From assembly GCA_050290245.1 (NCBI GenBank), contig JBNKHH010000007.1, positions 1 to 22,570 of the forward strand: DNA of 22,570 bases, in the 5' to 3' direction. The position numbers were made by a program, and so were the translations under genes. Source of the stretch: JBNKHH01 sp050290245. Its GTDB lineage: Bacteria; Pseudomonadota; Alphaproteobacteria; Rhodobacterales; Rhodobacteraceae. A model generated the notes under the pieces. The model ran no database searches. It worked only from the letters and a program-made list of their open reading frames with translations, and was not told the DNA's origin. Shown one piece after another: positions 16,055 to 22,570 of this stretch. Position 1 is the first letter of the stretch. Each line of letters begins with the position of its first letter.

Positions 16055-19000
16055 ATGCGCATTTTTTGTTTTGTTGTTGCTTTAGCCTCAGCTGTGTTTG
16101 CAACTTCTGCTGCATCTCAAGCGGTTCAGTCCGATTCAAATAGTGAACGCGCCACAGGCATTCTGAATGAAGAACTAAGTCGAGATCAGCGAAGTGAAAT
16201 ATTGCGTTTTATGGAATCCGTATGGGCCGTTGGTGAAGCCGGTCGAAGTTTTGATGATGACATTGACTACATTGATAGCATCAATTTGTGGTTTGATGGC
16301 TATGAATCTTCCGGTGTTCCCTGGTGGCAAGTGTTTGGTACGCTTTTATTTGTTTCCGAAGTTGGTAGTGACTTGCTGGACGAAGAATATGGAGAAGCAT
16401 TAAAGAAAGTTGGTGACTATGTAGTTATGGATTTCTTAAATTCCAATTTGATCACTGGGCAGCTGCTTGGATTTCAATCGTACTCTTCGCTGGCGACCCT
16501 TGCAGTAAGTTTGCCGTTAGAGGCATTTGTTGAGCTTGTCGATAAGACTGGGTTCCACAATCAGATGACGGCTTATAAAAGTGCCAGGCTCGATATTGGG
16601 CTCACACATGAGCAGATTTCAAAAGCCCAGTCAAAATTGGGAGTGGAGGGAAAGCATGGGACTGTCTATTTTAGTGATGATGGTTGGATTATAGCCATTG
16701 ACTATGATGACGACGTCGGTGGTGAATGGGCTGGCAAAATACGTAGGATGCCACCAATTTCTACGGCGCCGATTTCAATGCTTTCCGAGGAAAACGCAAG
16801 CGAGCTTGCCTATGATTTGATCAGAATATTTCTGAATGCTCCCAACTATGGAACATTGGCTAGTGAGGACGTGAAAGATTACGTGCTGGCTATGCAGGCG
16901 GAAATCGATCGCCGACGTGCTCTTGAGGCCATGCCGGCCAAAACGTCGGAGACCGAGTCCGCTGCGCTCGGAGGCGGTGATACCGGCGGTGGCCTCGGAG
17001 GTGGTGGTGGAGGTTCGATTGAAAGTGGCGGTGAGGACTTTGCGAACGGTCAATTCGTCTCAGCGGTGAAGCAAGCGTTGGCAGCAGCCGCCTTGGACGA
17101 GCGTGAGCGTAGGCACGTCTATGAGGGCGTTGCTGCGATCTTTGAACAAATTGTCTCAGATTTCCCAAACACACCTCAGGCAGTAGCCATTCTATCGGAA
17201 AGTGTCCCTGGTATCGATTTCAACCTTCTCAAGTCTGCAAGAGCAATTGATCCACCTCTACAATCCGGCCTTTACGCCATCGATCCCGCTCTTTGTGAGG
17301 TATCAGACAGCGTTGGGGACGGATGGAGCACGCTATATCAGAGCATCAATGGCAATATTGTGCGGAGAGGAGCGGAACGGCAATGCAGCATCATTCGTAT
17401 TGAGAGTGATGCCGAAATCTACTCCTACTCCGCGGAATGTTCAGTGGAAGGTAGCATTGAGGCGGAAACCTGGAAGTGGACAAAGACTTCGGAGACAGAA
17501 TTTGTCGAGGTGGAAGGCCGACATGCCGGGAAACAATATGGCATGTGCCCGCCGAAGCCAGCGCCAGATGTCGCTGTTTCAAGTGGCGAGGTTGCTTCAC
17601 AAAGGACTGGTGACTGGGGAGCTGAGATTGTTTTGCCACCCAATCATCCTGCATGGTCGCGTCGTCTAGATATTCGCGAAGATCAGTTTTCCATTCTTAC
17701 TGGACTGGGAGTTCCATCGCGAGCGATAGAGTTTGCAAGAGAATATGACTATGTGGAGCTGGGCGGTGCCTTTGCGCGTGAATTTGTAGAGTTGGGTGTG
17801 GTCGATCTTGTGCACATGCAGATCGGTCACATTGCAGGTACATCAGACAGATTCAGACCATCTGCGATCGTAAATGGAGAGCCTGACGTTATAGCTGTAA
17901 CTGGGCCAGGTAGGAATTTGACCGCTCAGTTTACAGATGCTGCCAGTCGGAAGCTCCTGAGACAGCATCCACAAGCCATAGGAGGCTATGCTGGAGTCAC
18001 GCATCGCGCGCTACCTGTCGGGGGGCAGCGGTTTGTGGTGCTGGCTGGGCTGGCCGACGGTTGTCGGGATTGTTCCTATTTCGGCACGTCTGTGCAGTTC
18101 ATAGATTTTGATCAGACTGGACGCCTCTCAAGCAGGCGAAACATCGGTTTGGTTGACAGCTCAGTCTCTGCGAATTTCGACGGCCAGAATGTTGGCGTCA
18201 ATGGAAAGACGGGTTGGGAGCTGACGAACTTCGCGGCAAATTATAAGGCACTCCAATACCGCCTGAACATGCTTGGCTATGATGCTGGCGAAATAGATGG
18301 CATTCCCGGACCGCAAACTCGGCAAGCTTTGATGGAATTCCAAGCAGAACATTGTCAGGCCGTTTCGGGACAGCCAAACACGGAAACTGTGACGAAATTG
18401 CAGAAAGCAGATGGCCTAACTGCTCCGTGCGCTTCGACGCCTCTTCCGGGAGTGTCTGCGAATAGCCCGCTTTTACCGGGCATATATGTTGCAAACTTCG
18501 AATACTGCGATCTGCAAAATCTACATCAAGAGCCGGTCTACAGTGGGCATCGCATCGTAAAAGGAAGCGCGTTTCTCTACTACTTTGAAGATAGTTTCGG
18601 AATCACGCGGAGCGACATCGTCGAGGGCAAAACACAACTCCGCGGCATATTTCACGTCGGAAATACAAGCGAACCAGGCAAGATGCTGATCGATGTTCTG
18701 GCTCCTGACGCCTATCTTGAGGTTGCAGATATGCCCGGGATGCACGCGCAAGGTTTCAAGCGTTGTCCCGATGACAGCCCGTTGGTGATGGCCAATGCAG
18801 GCACTTTCACGACGACGGTTTCCGAACTTGCGGCAACGTCGCAGTCTGTTGCTCCTCCGATGAACGGCGAGAATTTTCAGCCTGGAGGCAGCGTTCAGCA
18901 GCGGAGCGGGACACTTGACGAGTTAATTGGATCAGTTGGCAGATTCAGTGCGCCCGATGGATATGCATGGCTTCAGTTGGCATCTAGATCAACACTTGAT

Positions 19001-20434
19001 GCAGCGAGAGGGATCGCACAGTTGCACGATGGTGCCCGTGTTTTCCGAGCTGACAACGAATGGTTCGCGATAGCTGTTGGTCCGACGGAGACTTTCACGC
19101 TCTCCGAAACTGAACTCTCCAACGCAATAGAAGATTGGAAGTCTCGGAATGGATATCCAAGAGATGCTTTTTTGACCGAAGGTGCGACTTATATTGAAGA
19201 ATATCCAATAGAGCCCGAGGGCAGTGTCTCGCCGGCCTTTTCCTATACAAGCCTAATCGAAGATTCGACGCTCTACAGTAGACGCTTTCAAGGGGGGCAG
19301 GCTGTCTATGACAACGTCCAGATTTTGCAGGGCGGTACAGAAGTCGTGCTGTGGGGAACACCCGACTGGGATCGTGGGGACTGTCTGATCGACGGTCACG
19401 AGCCAATTTTCGTCAAGTGCCATAGCCTTGCGGCATTCGCCGATCAATCCAAAGTGAGATTGCTCCAAAACGTAGCAACCCCGCCTCCAATGACGGGTGA
19501 GCTTTTTGAACCGGAACGAGGCTCGGATTTGCGAAAGGCGATCCTCAATGCCGCCCGGCCTAAAGCCGAGGAACTCTATGGTCGGGAGGTGCAGTTCGTC
19601 ATCGAGAGTTTTCGGGTTATTGATAAGTTGGCATACTTTTCAGCCAACGTGCAGCGGCCGGGCGGCATCGCTATCGATGTGACTAATACGCCTGCGTTTC
19701 AGAAAGGATGGCTGGACCCAAATCTAGGGAACTTAACCAACTTCGAAGCAATTTTGTCCTACGATTCAGGTGTATGGAAGGTTTCGAGTTCAGTTGGACA
19801 AGTCACCGAGGCGTGGTGGCTAAATGGTTGTCTTCGATGGGGACAACTGTTCCCTGAAACCTGTGGAAGTCCGATTGCGACTGACGTTCAAGGCGCAAAT
19901 AGCTCTGGCGGGGACTGGCTAACTTCCATACTTCAGCCACAAGACGATAAGACTTTTCCACCAAGCGAATGTGAGAACCTTGATACATTGATCTGTACCA
20001 GGTTGGATCGACCAATGACTGTGTCAGAATTCATGGTCAAATACCCATTCCCGAAAACACAATATTTTTGGAACTATAGAAATTGGTTGAGTGACTATCA
20101 AAGGTTTCTGAATCTCAATGGCTGGGGCGATGAAATTTCGCCAGACGTGGTCTTGCCGAGTGGGACGGTTGTTGCATATGGCGGCTACAATACAAAAAAT
20201 ATGAATAGGTATTGCGAAAATCCTGATGAATTAGTTGGCTGTATGAAGATAGAGGAAGAAAAGACAATCGGAGAAATATACAACCACCTTGCGAAATTTG
20301 GGCCGCTTTTTTCTGAAGAGAATGGTGGGGTGCGCAAACTAATTACATTGAACGCTTGGGAAGGTGCGGACGCAGATAGTATTGTCCCTGCCGGAACCTC
20401 TGTTGTCTTTTCCTGTATAGGTTGTCTCAGATAG
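16055..20434 (+). CDS. Large exported multidomain envelope protein with PG-binding, SPOR-like and LysM-like parts
   Basis: Secreted protein of 1459 aa; overall family not recognised. ATG 16055 follows GAGGGA and gives signal peptide MRIFCFVVALASAVFATSAA. Approximate order: helical N-domain 25-290; Gly-rich linker 306-321; the module shared with the 327-aa protein 329-391 (YEGVAAIFEQIVSDFPNTPQ); a beta/Cys domain 402-499 (GLYAIDPALCE ... GMCP); a 540-720 region with a YDYVELGGAFAREFVELG stretch; PG-binding type 1 domain 729-764 (LQYRLNMLGYDAGEIDGIPG); a second beta/Cys domain 808-905 (GIYVANFEYCD ... FKRCP); SPOR-like domain 968-1035 (WLQLASRSTLDAARGIAQLH); a 1142-1205 domain (GELFEPERGSDLRKAIL); and two LysM-like repeats 1319-1372 and 1403-1457. 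No catalytic motif was seen. It probably sits at the cell wall as a binding scaffold; an adhesin, toxin or predation role cannot be excluded. Confidence 0.85.
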   Translation: MRIFCFVVALASAVFATSAASQAVQSDSNSERATGILNEELSRDQRSEILRFMESVWAVGEAGRSFDDDIDYIDSINLWFDGYESSGVPWWQVFGTLLFVSEVGSDLLDEEYGEALKKVGDYVVMDFLNSNLITGQLLGFQSYSSLATLAVSLPLEAFVELVDKTGFHNQMTAYKSARLDIGLTHEQISKAQSKLGVEGKHGTVYFSDDGWIIAIDYDDDVGGEWAGKIRRMPPISTAPISMLSEENASELAYDLIRIFLNAPNYGTLASEDVKDYVLAMQAEIDRRRALEAMPAKTSETESAALGGGDTGGGLGGGGGGSIESGGEDFANGQFVSAVKQALAAAALDERERRHVYEGVAAIFEQIVSDFPNTPQAVAILSESVPGIDFNLLKSARAIDPPLQSGLYAIDPALCEVSDSVGDGWSTLYQSINGNIVRRGAERQCSIIRIESDAEIYSYSAECSVEGSIEAETWKWTKTSETEFVEVEGRHAGKQYGMCPPKPAPDVAVSSGEVASQRTGDWGAEIVLPPNHPAWSRRLDIREDQFSILTGLGVPSRAIEFAREYDYVELGGAFAREFVELGVVDLVHMQIGHIAGTSDRFRPSAIVNGEPDVIAVTGPGRNLTAQFTDAASRKLLRQHPQAIGGYAGVTHRALPVGGQRFVVLAGLADGCRDCSYFGTSVQFIDFDQTGRLSSRRNIGLVDSSVSANFDGQNVGVNGKTGWELTNFAANYKALQYRLNMLGYDAGEIDGIPGPQTRQALMEFQAEHCQAVSGQPNTETVTKLQKADGLTAPCASTPLPGVSANSPLLPGIYVANFEYCDLQNLHQEPVYSGHRIVKGSAFLYYFEDSFGITRSDIVEGKTQLRGIFHVGNTSEPGKMLIDVLAPDAYLEVADMPGMHAQGFKRCPDDSPLVMANAGTFTTTVSELAATSQSVAPPMNGENFQPGGSVQQRSGTLDELIGSVGRFSAPDGYAWLQLASRSTLDAARGIAQLHDGARVFRADNEWFAIAVGPTETFTLSETELSNAIEDWKSRNGYPRDAFLTEGATYIEEYPIEPEGSVSPAFSYTSLIEDSTLYSRRFQGGQAVYDNVQILQGGTEVVLWGTPDWDRGDCLIDGHEPIFVKCHSLAAFADQSKVRLLQNVATPPPMTGELFEPERGSDLRKAILNAARPKAEELYGREVQFVIESFRVIDKLAYFSANVQRPGGIAIDVTNTPAFQKGWLDPNLGNLTNFEAILSYDSGVWKVSSSVGQVTEAWWLNGCLRWGQLFPETCGSPIATDVQGANSSGGDWLTSILQPQDDKTFPPSECENLDTLICTRLDRPMTVSEFMVKYPFPKTQYFWNYRNWLSDYQRFLNLNGWGDEISPDVVLPSGTVVAYGGYNTKNMNRYCENPDELVGCMKIEEEKTIGEIYNHLAKFGPLFSEENGGVRKLITLNAWEGADADSIVPAGTSVVFSCIGCLR

Positions 20435-20718
20435 TGAACCGACCTTTTAGAGGCTGATTTTATGTTGCAAGTTCCATTTCGTGTCGTGGTACATTGCTTC
20501 AAAACAAAACCGGCTGACCTTTTGCCTTCGATCACCCTGTCATCATGAAGTTTTTTTGATCGGTCGAGTGCCCCGGTCCTCCGAAGCGACAGGCAATGAG
20601 GGGGCCGGTCTTTCAAGCGGAACAAGACAGATGACCGCTTTGCCAATCAACTTAGACTTGCCAACCTTACGCATCAGCTGCTTGCTATATACTGTGCACA
20701 AAGCAGGATAAGGGTACT

Positions 20719-21333
20719 TTGGATATAAGCGAGATTGTTGTTGGCGTTGTAGATGTAGGTGCGCCAAAGAATATTGGCTGGGCAATCAAGTTTCGCGGTC
20801 AGGATGAAACTGGCCAAGACTTAGATGACTTTATTGGCCGCTACCGAGAATTGGTGACGCATCATCCCGGCGCTCTGGGTTTTGAAGCACCTTTGTTCAT
20901 TCCAGTTAGTCGCCAATTGGCGAAGATTACGTCTCAGCGTTTCGGAGAGGCCGGTCGACCTTGGTCTGCTGGGGCGGGTGCTACTGTCACAACTATCGGT
21001 CTCGCTGTTATGTCACATGTATTCGAGGGGCTACGAAAAGACTTGGCGGACTCGTCGTTCACTCTTGGTTGGCACGATTGGTCGCCCGAAGACTCGATTT
21101 TGGTTTTTGAGGCATTCGTTAGCGGTGTGGCACATGCTGGTACAGGGGATCATCATTTGGATGCCTTGAAAGCGGCTAACATGTTCTCGTCTGCATATCC
21201 TGATTTGTCAGCGGCCAATGCAGTAGAAGAAACGCGTGTTTTGTCACTCGCAGGAGCATGTCTGCTACGCGCTGGAGTCACCGTCGAAGAGCAAGACGCA
21301 CTGTCTGCCCCAGTACTGGTTATCAAGCCCTAG
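20719..21333 (+). CDS. Predicted RNase H-fold protein, DUF429-like
   Basis: Cytoplasmic protein of 204 aa, without signal peptide or membrane segment. It resembles the DUF429 group of predicted RNase H-fold nucleases. The order of acidic residues fits: Asp12 after the first strand (VVGVVDVGAPKNIGWAI), Glu56 in GALGFEAPLFIP, Glu131 in ILVFEAFVSG, and Asp148 in HHLDALKAAN. No activity has been proven for the family, to my knowledge. The start is TTG 20719 with AAGGG four bases before it; there is no in-frame ATG before the second conserved block. A TATACT at 20688-20693 could be a -10 element. The 284 bases upstream hold no other supported gene. The glycosylase-like remnant follows after 125 bases in the same direction. 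Confidence 0.7.
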   Translation: MDISEIVVGVVDVGAPKNIGWAIKFRGQDETGQDLDDFIGRYRELVTHHPGALGFEAPLFIPVSRQLAKITSQRFGEAGRPWSAGAGATVTTIGLAVMSHVFEGLRKDLADSSFTLGWHDWSPEDSILVFEAFVSGVAHAGTGDHHLDALKAANMFSSAYPDLSAANAVEETRVLSLAGACLLRAGVTVEEQDALSAPVLVIKP

Positions 21334-21348
21334 GCAGGATTTTTCCCG

Positions 21349-21405
21349 AAAGCGGACATTCGAAAATCGCGGACCAATGGCAGCAAAGTCCCGCAAAGCG
21401 GTCAT
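21349..21405. repeat. Two AAAGCGGWCAT repeats between the nuclease-like and glycosylase-like genes
   Basis: AAAGCGGACAT (21349-21359) and AAAGCGGTCAT (21395-21405) differ at one base and start 46 bases apart. The segment around them (CCCGAAAGCGGACATTCG) resembles an intergenic sequence that I remember as frequent in roseobacter genomes. Its role is unknown, and it could be a dispersed repeat. Confidence 0.4.
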
Positions 21406-21458
21406 CGGTTTCGGTTGCCTTGAAAGACTGCCTTGAGCTCAGATCGGACAATCGGCTC

Positions 21459-21722
21459 ATGGATCATTATTTTGGGTTTCGAAGCATAGAGGGAATCGGT
21501 GGGATGCTAGCTGAATTTGACGGACCAATGCTCAAGGCAGTGCGACTTACAAGAAGAGATGTATTTGGTGAATTCGACAAGCAACATCCAATAAGCGAGC
21601 CGGAAGACGCGGCAGTTCCACAAATCGGCTTTGTCGGCCGCAACTATCGTGTAGGAGGTACTATTCTACTCGGGATCAATCCCGGCGGCGATGAGATCAA
21701 TTTATTATTTTTTTTACAATAA
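21459..21722 (+). pseudogene. Uracil-DNA-glycosylase-like gene, truncated by element B
   Basis: From ATG 21459 the frame gives 87 codons. The first 79 look like real protein, ending in VPQIGFVGRNYRVGGTILLG and INPGGDE (GINPGG at 72-77), the strand-and-loop of the first active-site motif in the uracil-DNA-glycosylase superfamily. Intact relatives continue for well over 100 residues; here only INLLFFLQ follows before TAA. The switch falls exactly on the core GGCGATGAGA at 21687, which is codons 77-79 plus one base. The ATG has a poor ribosome binding site. If translated, the product would lack most of the fold and should be inactive. The family assignment rests on one motif region and is tentative. 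Confidence 0.6.
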
Positions 21723-21785
21723 TTTGAGAGATTTTTTTGCATCTGTCCAACACATGTCCAACATTTTTACAGTGAATTTTTGAGC
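21687..21785 (+). repeat. Element end, copy 2 (left end of element B)
   Basis: Core GGCGATGAGA (21687-21696), T, CAATTTA (21698-21704), an AT-rich stretch with T-runs, TGTCCAACA at 21744 and at 21755 (11-base period), TTTTT, and TTTGAGC at 21779-21785. Order, orientation and spacing match copy 1 at 13926-14023 to within one base. Left of the core the two sites differ: CCCGGC here, and TGGAGC, the tRNA-Gly acceptor end, in copy 1. So the right side belongs to the element and the left side to the target. Confidence 0.7.
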
Positions 21786-22194
21786 AAGTGTGTATGCCTA
21801 TGAGGAGTTGAGAAGCGAGACTGCGTAGAGCGGCGAACCATTGTTTCCCTGCCTGTTTCGAGAAGGTCTCCGTGGAATATTGGAACGCAATAGGTGATCG
21901 CCAGGTTGATGTGCTAGTTCCGCCAGGCCACGACATCACAATTGTTCGAGCCCTTGCCGCTCAAGCTTGTCGACCGTGTTGAGGTTAGGAGTCGGGAAGT
22001 CGTCTCCTGCCTTGGCCAGTTGATCTGTGTGTTGATAACCTTACCAGACACGTCACTCGCCCTACTGTGTCTCTATGTTATTGAATAACGCATTGGCGCA
22101 TTGCAGTGTTGGCTTTGGAATGTCCCGCAAACGCCGCGGCGGTCCAAGAGTGCCGGGTATTCGTGCCTGGCAAAAATTTTTACGAGGAGACAAA
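21786..22194. other. Stretch without a supported gene in element B
   Basis: A short frame from 21812 to the TGA at 21980-21982 reads protein-like in its second half (VEYWNAIGDRQVDVLVPPGH then DITIVRALAAQA), possibly started by GTG 21872 with AAGG before it. I do not recognise it, and it may be the remnant of a longer gene. Nothing else stands out before the ribosome binding site of the gene at 22195. Confidence 0.3.
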
Positions 22195-22536
22195 ATGAAA
22201 CTAGAATCTGGAATAGGATTGGCAGGGCTTCTGGTGGCAATCCTTGGGGCAATTATGCCGGTGGTAGGGTTGTTCGTCGGTTGGCTTGCGCTCGCGATTG
22301 CTGCATTTGGGGCATTCTTGGGAGACAGAGGATTAGCGATTGCGACGGTTATCATTTCGGCAATAGCATTCCTTTTCTTCACGCCATCACTTTGGCTTGA
22401 AGCTGCTGCATCCGCCCAGCTCGGCACACAAGGGACCAACTACGGCGGCGGCCCACCTATCCTGCGCTACTTTTCACTGGCGTTGTTGGCAGCCCCAATT
22501 GCGGCGATGTTTTTCGGGAAGAAGAAGGCCGAGTGA
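22195..22536 (+). CDS. Small membrane protein, unknown function
   Basis: Protein of 113 aa with about three to four hydrophobic segments: about 6-27 (GLAGLLVAILGAIMPVVGLF), 28-43, 46-62 (LAIATVIISAIAFLFF) and 86-105 (YFSLALLAAPIAAMFF), ending in the basic tail GKKKAE. ATG 22195 has GAGGAG at 22183-22188 with six bases between, so the start is firm; upstream in-frame codons from 22075 are not needed. No family recognised. It may be a small element-borne membrane protein. A hairpin follows directly after the gene. Confidence 0.8.
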   Translation: MKLESGIGLAGLLVAILGAIMPVVGLFVGWLALAIAAFGAFLGDRGLAIATVIISAIAFLFFTPSLWLEAAASAQLGTQGTNYGGGPPILRYFSLALLAAPIAAMFFGKKKAE

Positions 22537-22554
22537 ACGCCTAACCTGCGGCGG

Positions 22555-22570
22555 CGCGCTTTTTTGCGCG
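22555..22570 (+). terminator. Probable terminator, cut by the window end
   Basis: CGCGC and GCGCG flank six T, starting 18 bases after the stop of the small membrane protein gene. The stem probably continues beyond the last base (GCGGCGGCGCGC on the left arm). A T-rich loop in a GC-rich stem is common in Rhodobacteraceae terminators, as far as I remember. Confidence 0.5.

Larger units (their letters stand above)
13926..21696. mobile_element. Genomic island, element A
   Basis: Low-GC segment between the tRNA-Gly 3' remnant on the left and the second element end on the right. It holds two exported peptidoglycan-binding-type proteins, a DUF429-like protein and the 5' part of a glycosylase-like gene. 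Gene density is low and codon use differs clearly from the backbone, with many A/T-ending codons. There is no integrase, transposase or intact tRNA-Gly in it, so it may continue beyond element B, or may have lost its right end. The left boundary is well supported; the right one is an inference. Confidence 0.6.
21687..22570. mobile_element. Left end of a second related element, element B (partial)
   Basis: It begins at the second element end and runs to the window edge. It contains the terminal repeats and one small membrane protein gene. No integrase is visible in the 884 bases. The missing 3' part of the glycosylase-like gene would be expected at its right end if this is a simple insertion. 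Confidence 0.5.

Noticed and set aside
20481..20711. 76-codon frame before the DUF429-like gene
   Set aside because: Composition is not protein-like and no start signal was found. It covers the likely promoter of the next gene.
1..22570. CRISPR arrays, rRNA genes, insertion sequences with transposase
   Set aside because: No regularly spaced long repeats, no rRNA-like sequence and no transposase or integrase motif was seen on either strand.

Overview
The window looks like a chromosomal segment of a marine alphaproteobacterium of the Rhodobacteraceae (roseobacter group). The grounds are a GC-rich backbone, the style of the housekeeping genes (ileS, hemF, truA, a DEAD-box helicase with a long basic tail), a FnrL-type site and a tRNA-Gly 3' end of alphaproteobacterial type. 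No database search was run, so the taxonomy is inference.

Region 1 (1-13615) is ordinary core genome, densely packed. In order: the isoleucyl-tRNA synthetase gene (minus strand, 3' end beyond the window); a VIT1/CCC1-family iron/manganese transporter (minus) divergent from aerobic coproporphyrinogen III oxidase hemF (plus); an APC-family permease behind a good FNR/FnrL box; an operon of a HupE/UreJ-type membrane protein and an SDR dehydrogenase (minus); a divergent periplasmic DUF4198-type protein whose start overlaps that of HupE; truA (minus); an OmpR-type response regulator and its histidine kinase; and a DEAD-box RNA helicase (minus).

Region 2 (about 13919-21696) is a genomic island, here called element A. 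It starts in a 17-base remnant of a tRNA-Gly 3' end lying on the minus strand just upstream of the helicase gene. Base composition then drops visibly: 28 of 60 bases are G or C on the line at 16201, against 43 of 60 on the line at 12301. Its cargo is two exported proteins that share a previously unnamed module and carry peptidoglycan-binding domains (327 aa and about 1459 aa), a predicted RNase H-fold (DUF429-like) protein, and the 5' part of a uracil-DNA-glycosylase-like gene.

Region 3 (21687-22570) appears to be the left end of a second, related element B, inserted into the glycosylase-like gene. The left ends of A and B share the 10-base core GGCGATGAGA, then CAATTTA, then at nearly the same distance (56 and 57 bases) a pair of TGTCCAACA repeats with 11-base period, then TTTGAGC at exactly the same spacing. 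In A the core is the tRNA-Gly 3' end. In B it is three in-frame codons of the glycosylase-like gene, which loses its homology-like sequence there. This points to one family of integrative elements using a tRNA-Gly primary site and a gene-internal secondary site. No integrase and no intact tRNA-Gly lie in the window, so both right ends should be downstream. Element B's only recognised gene here is a small membrane protein at 22195.

The most original content is the paired element ends and the large envelope protein of element A. Functions proposed for the island genes are inferences from motifs.
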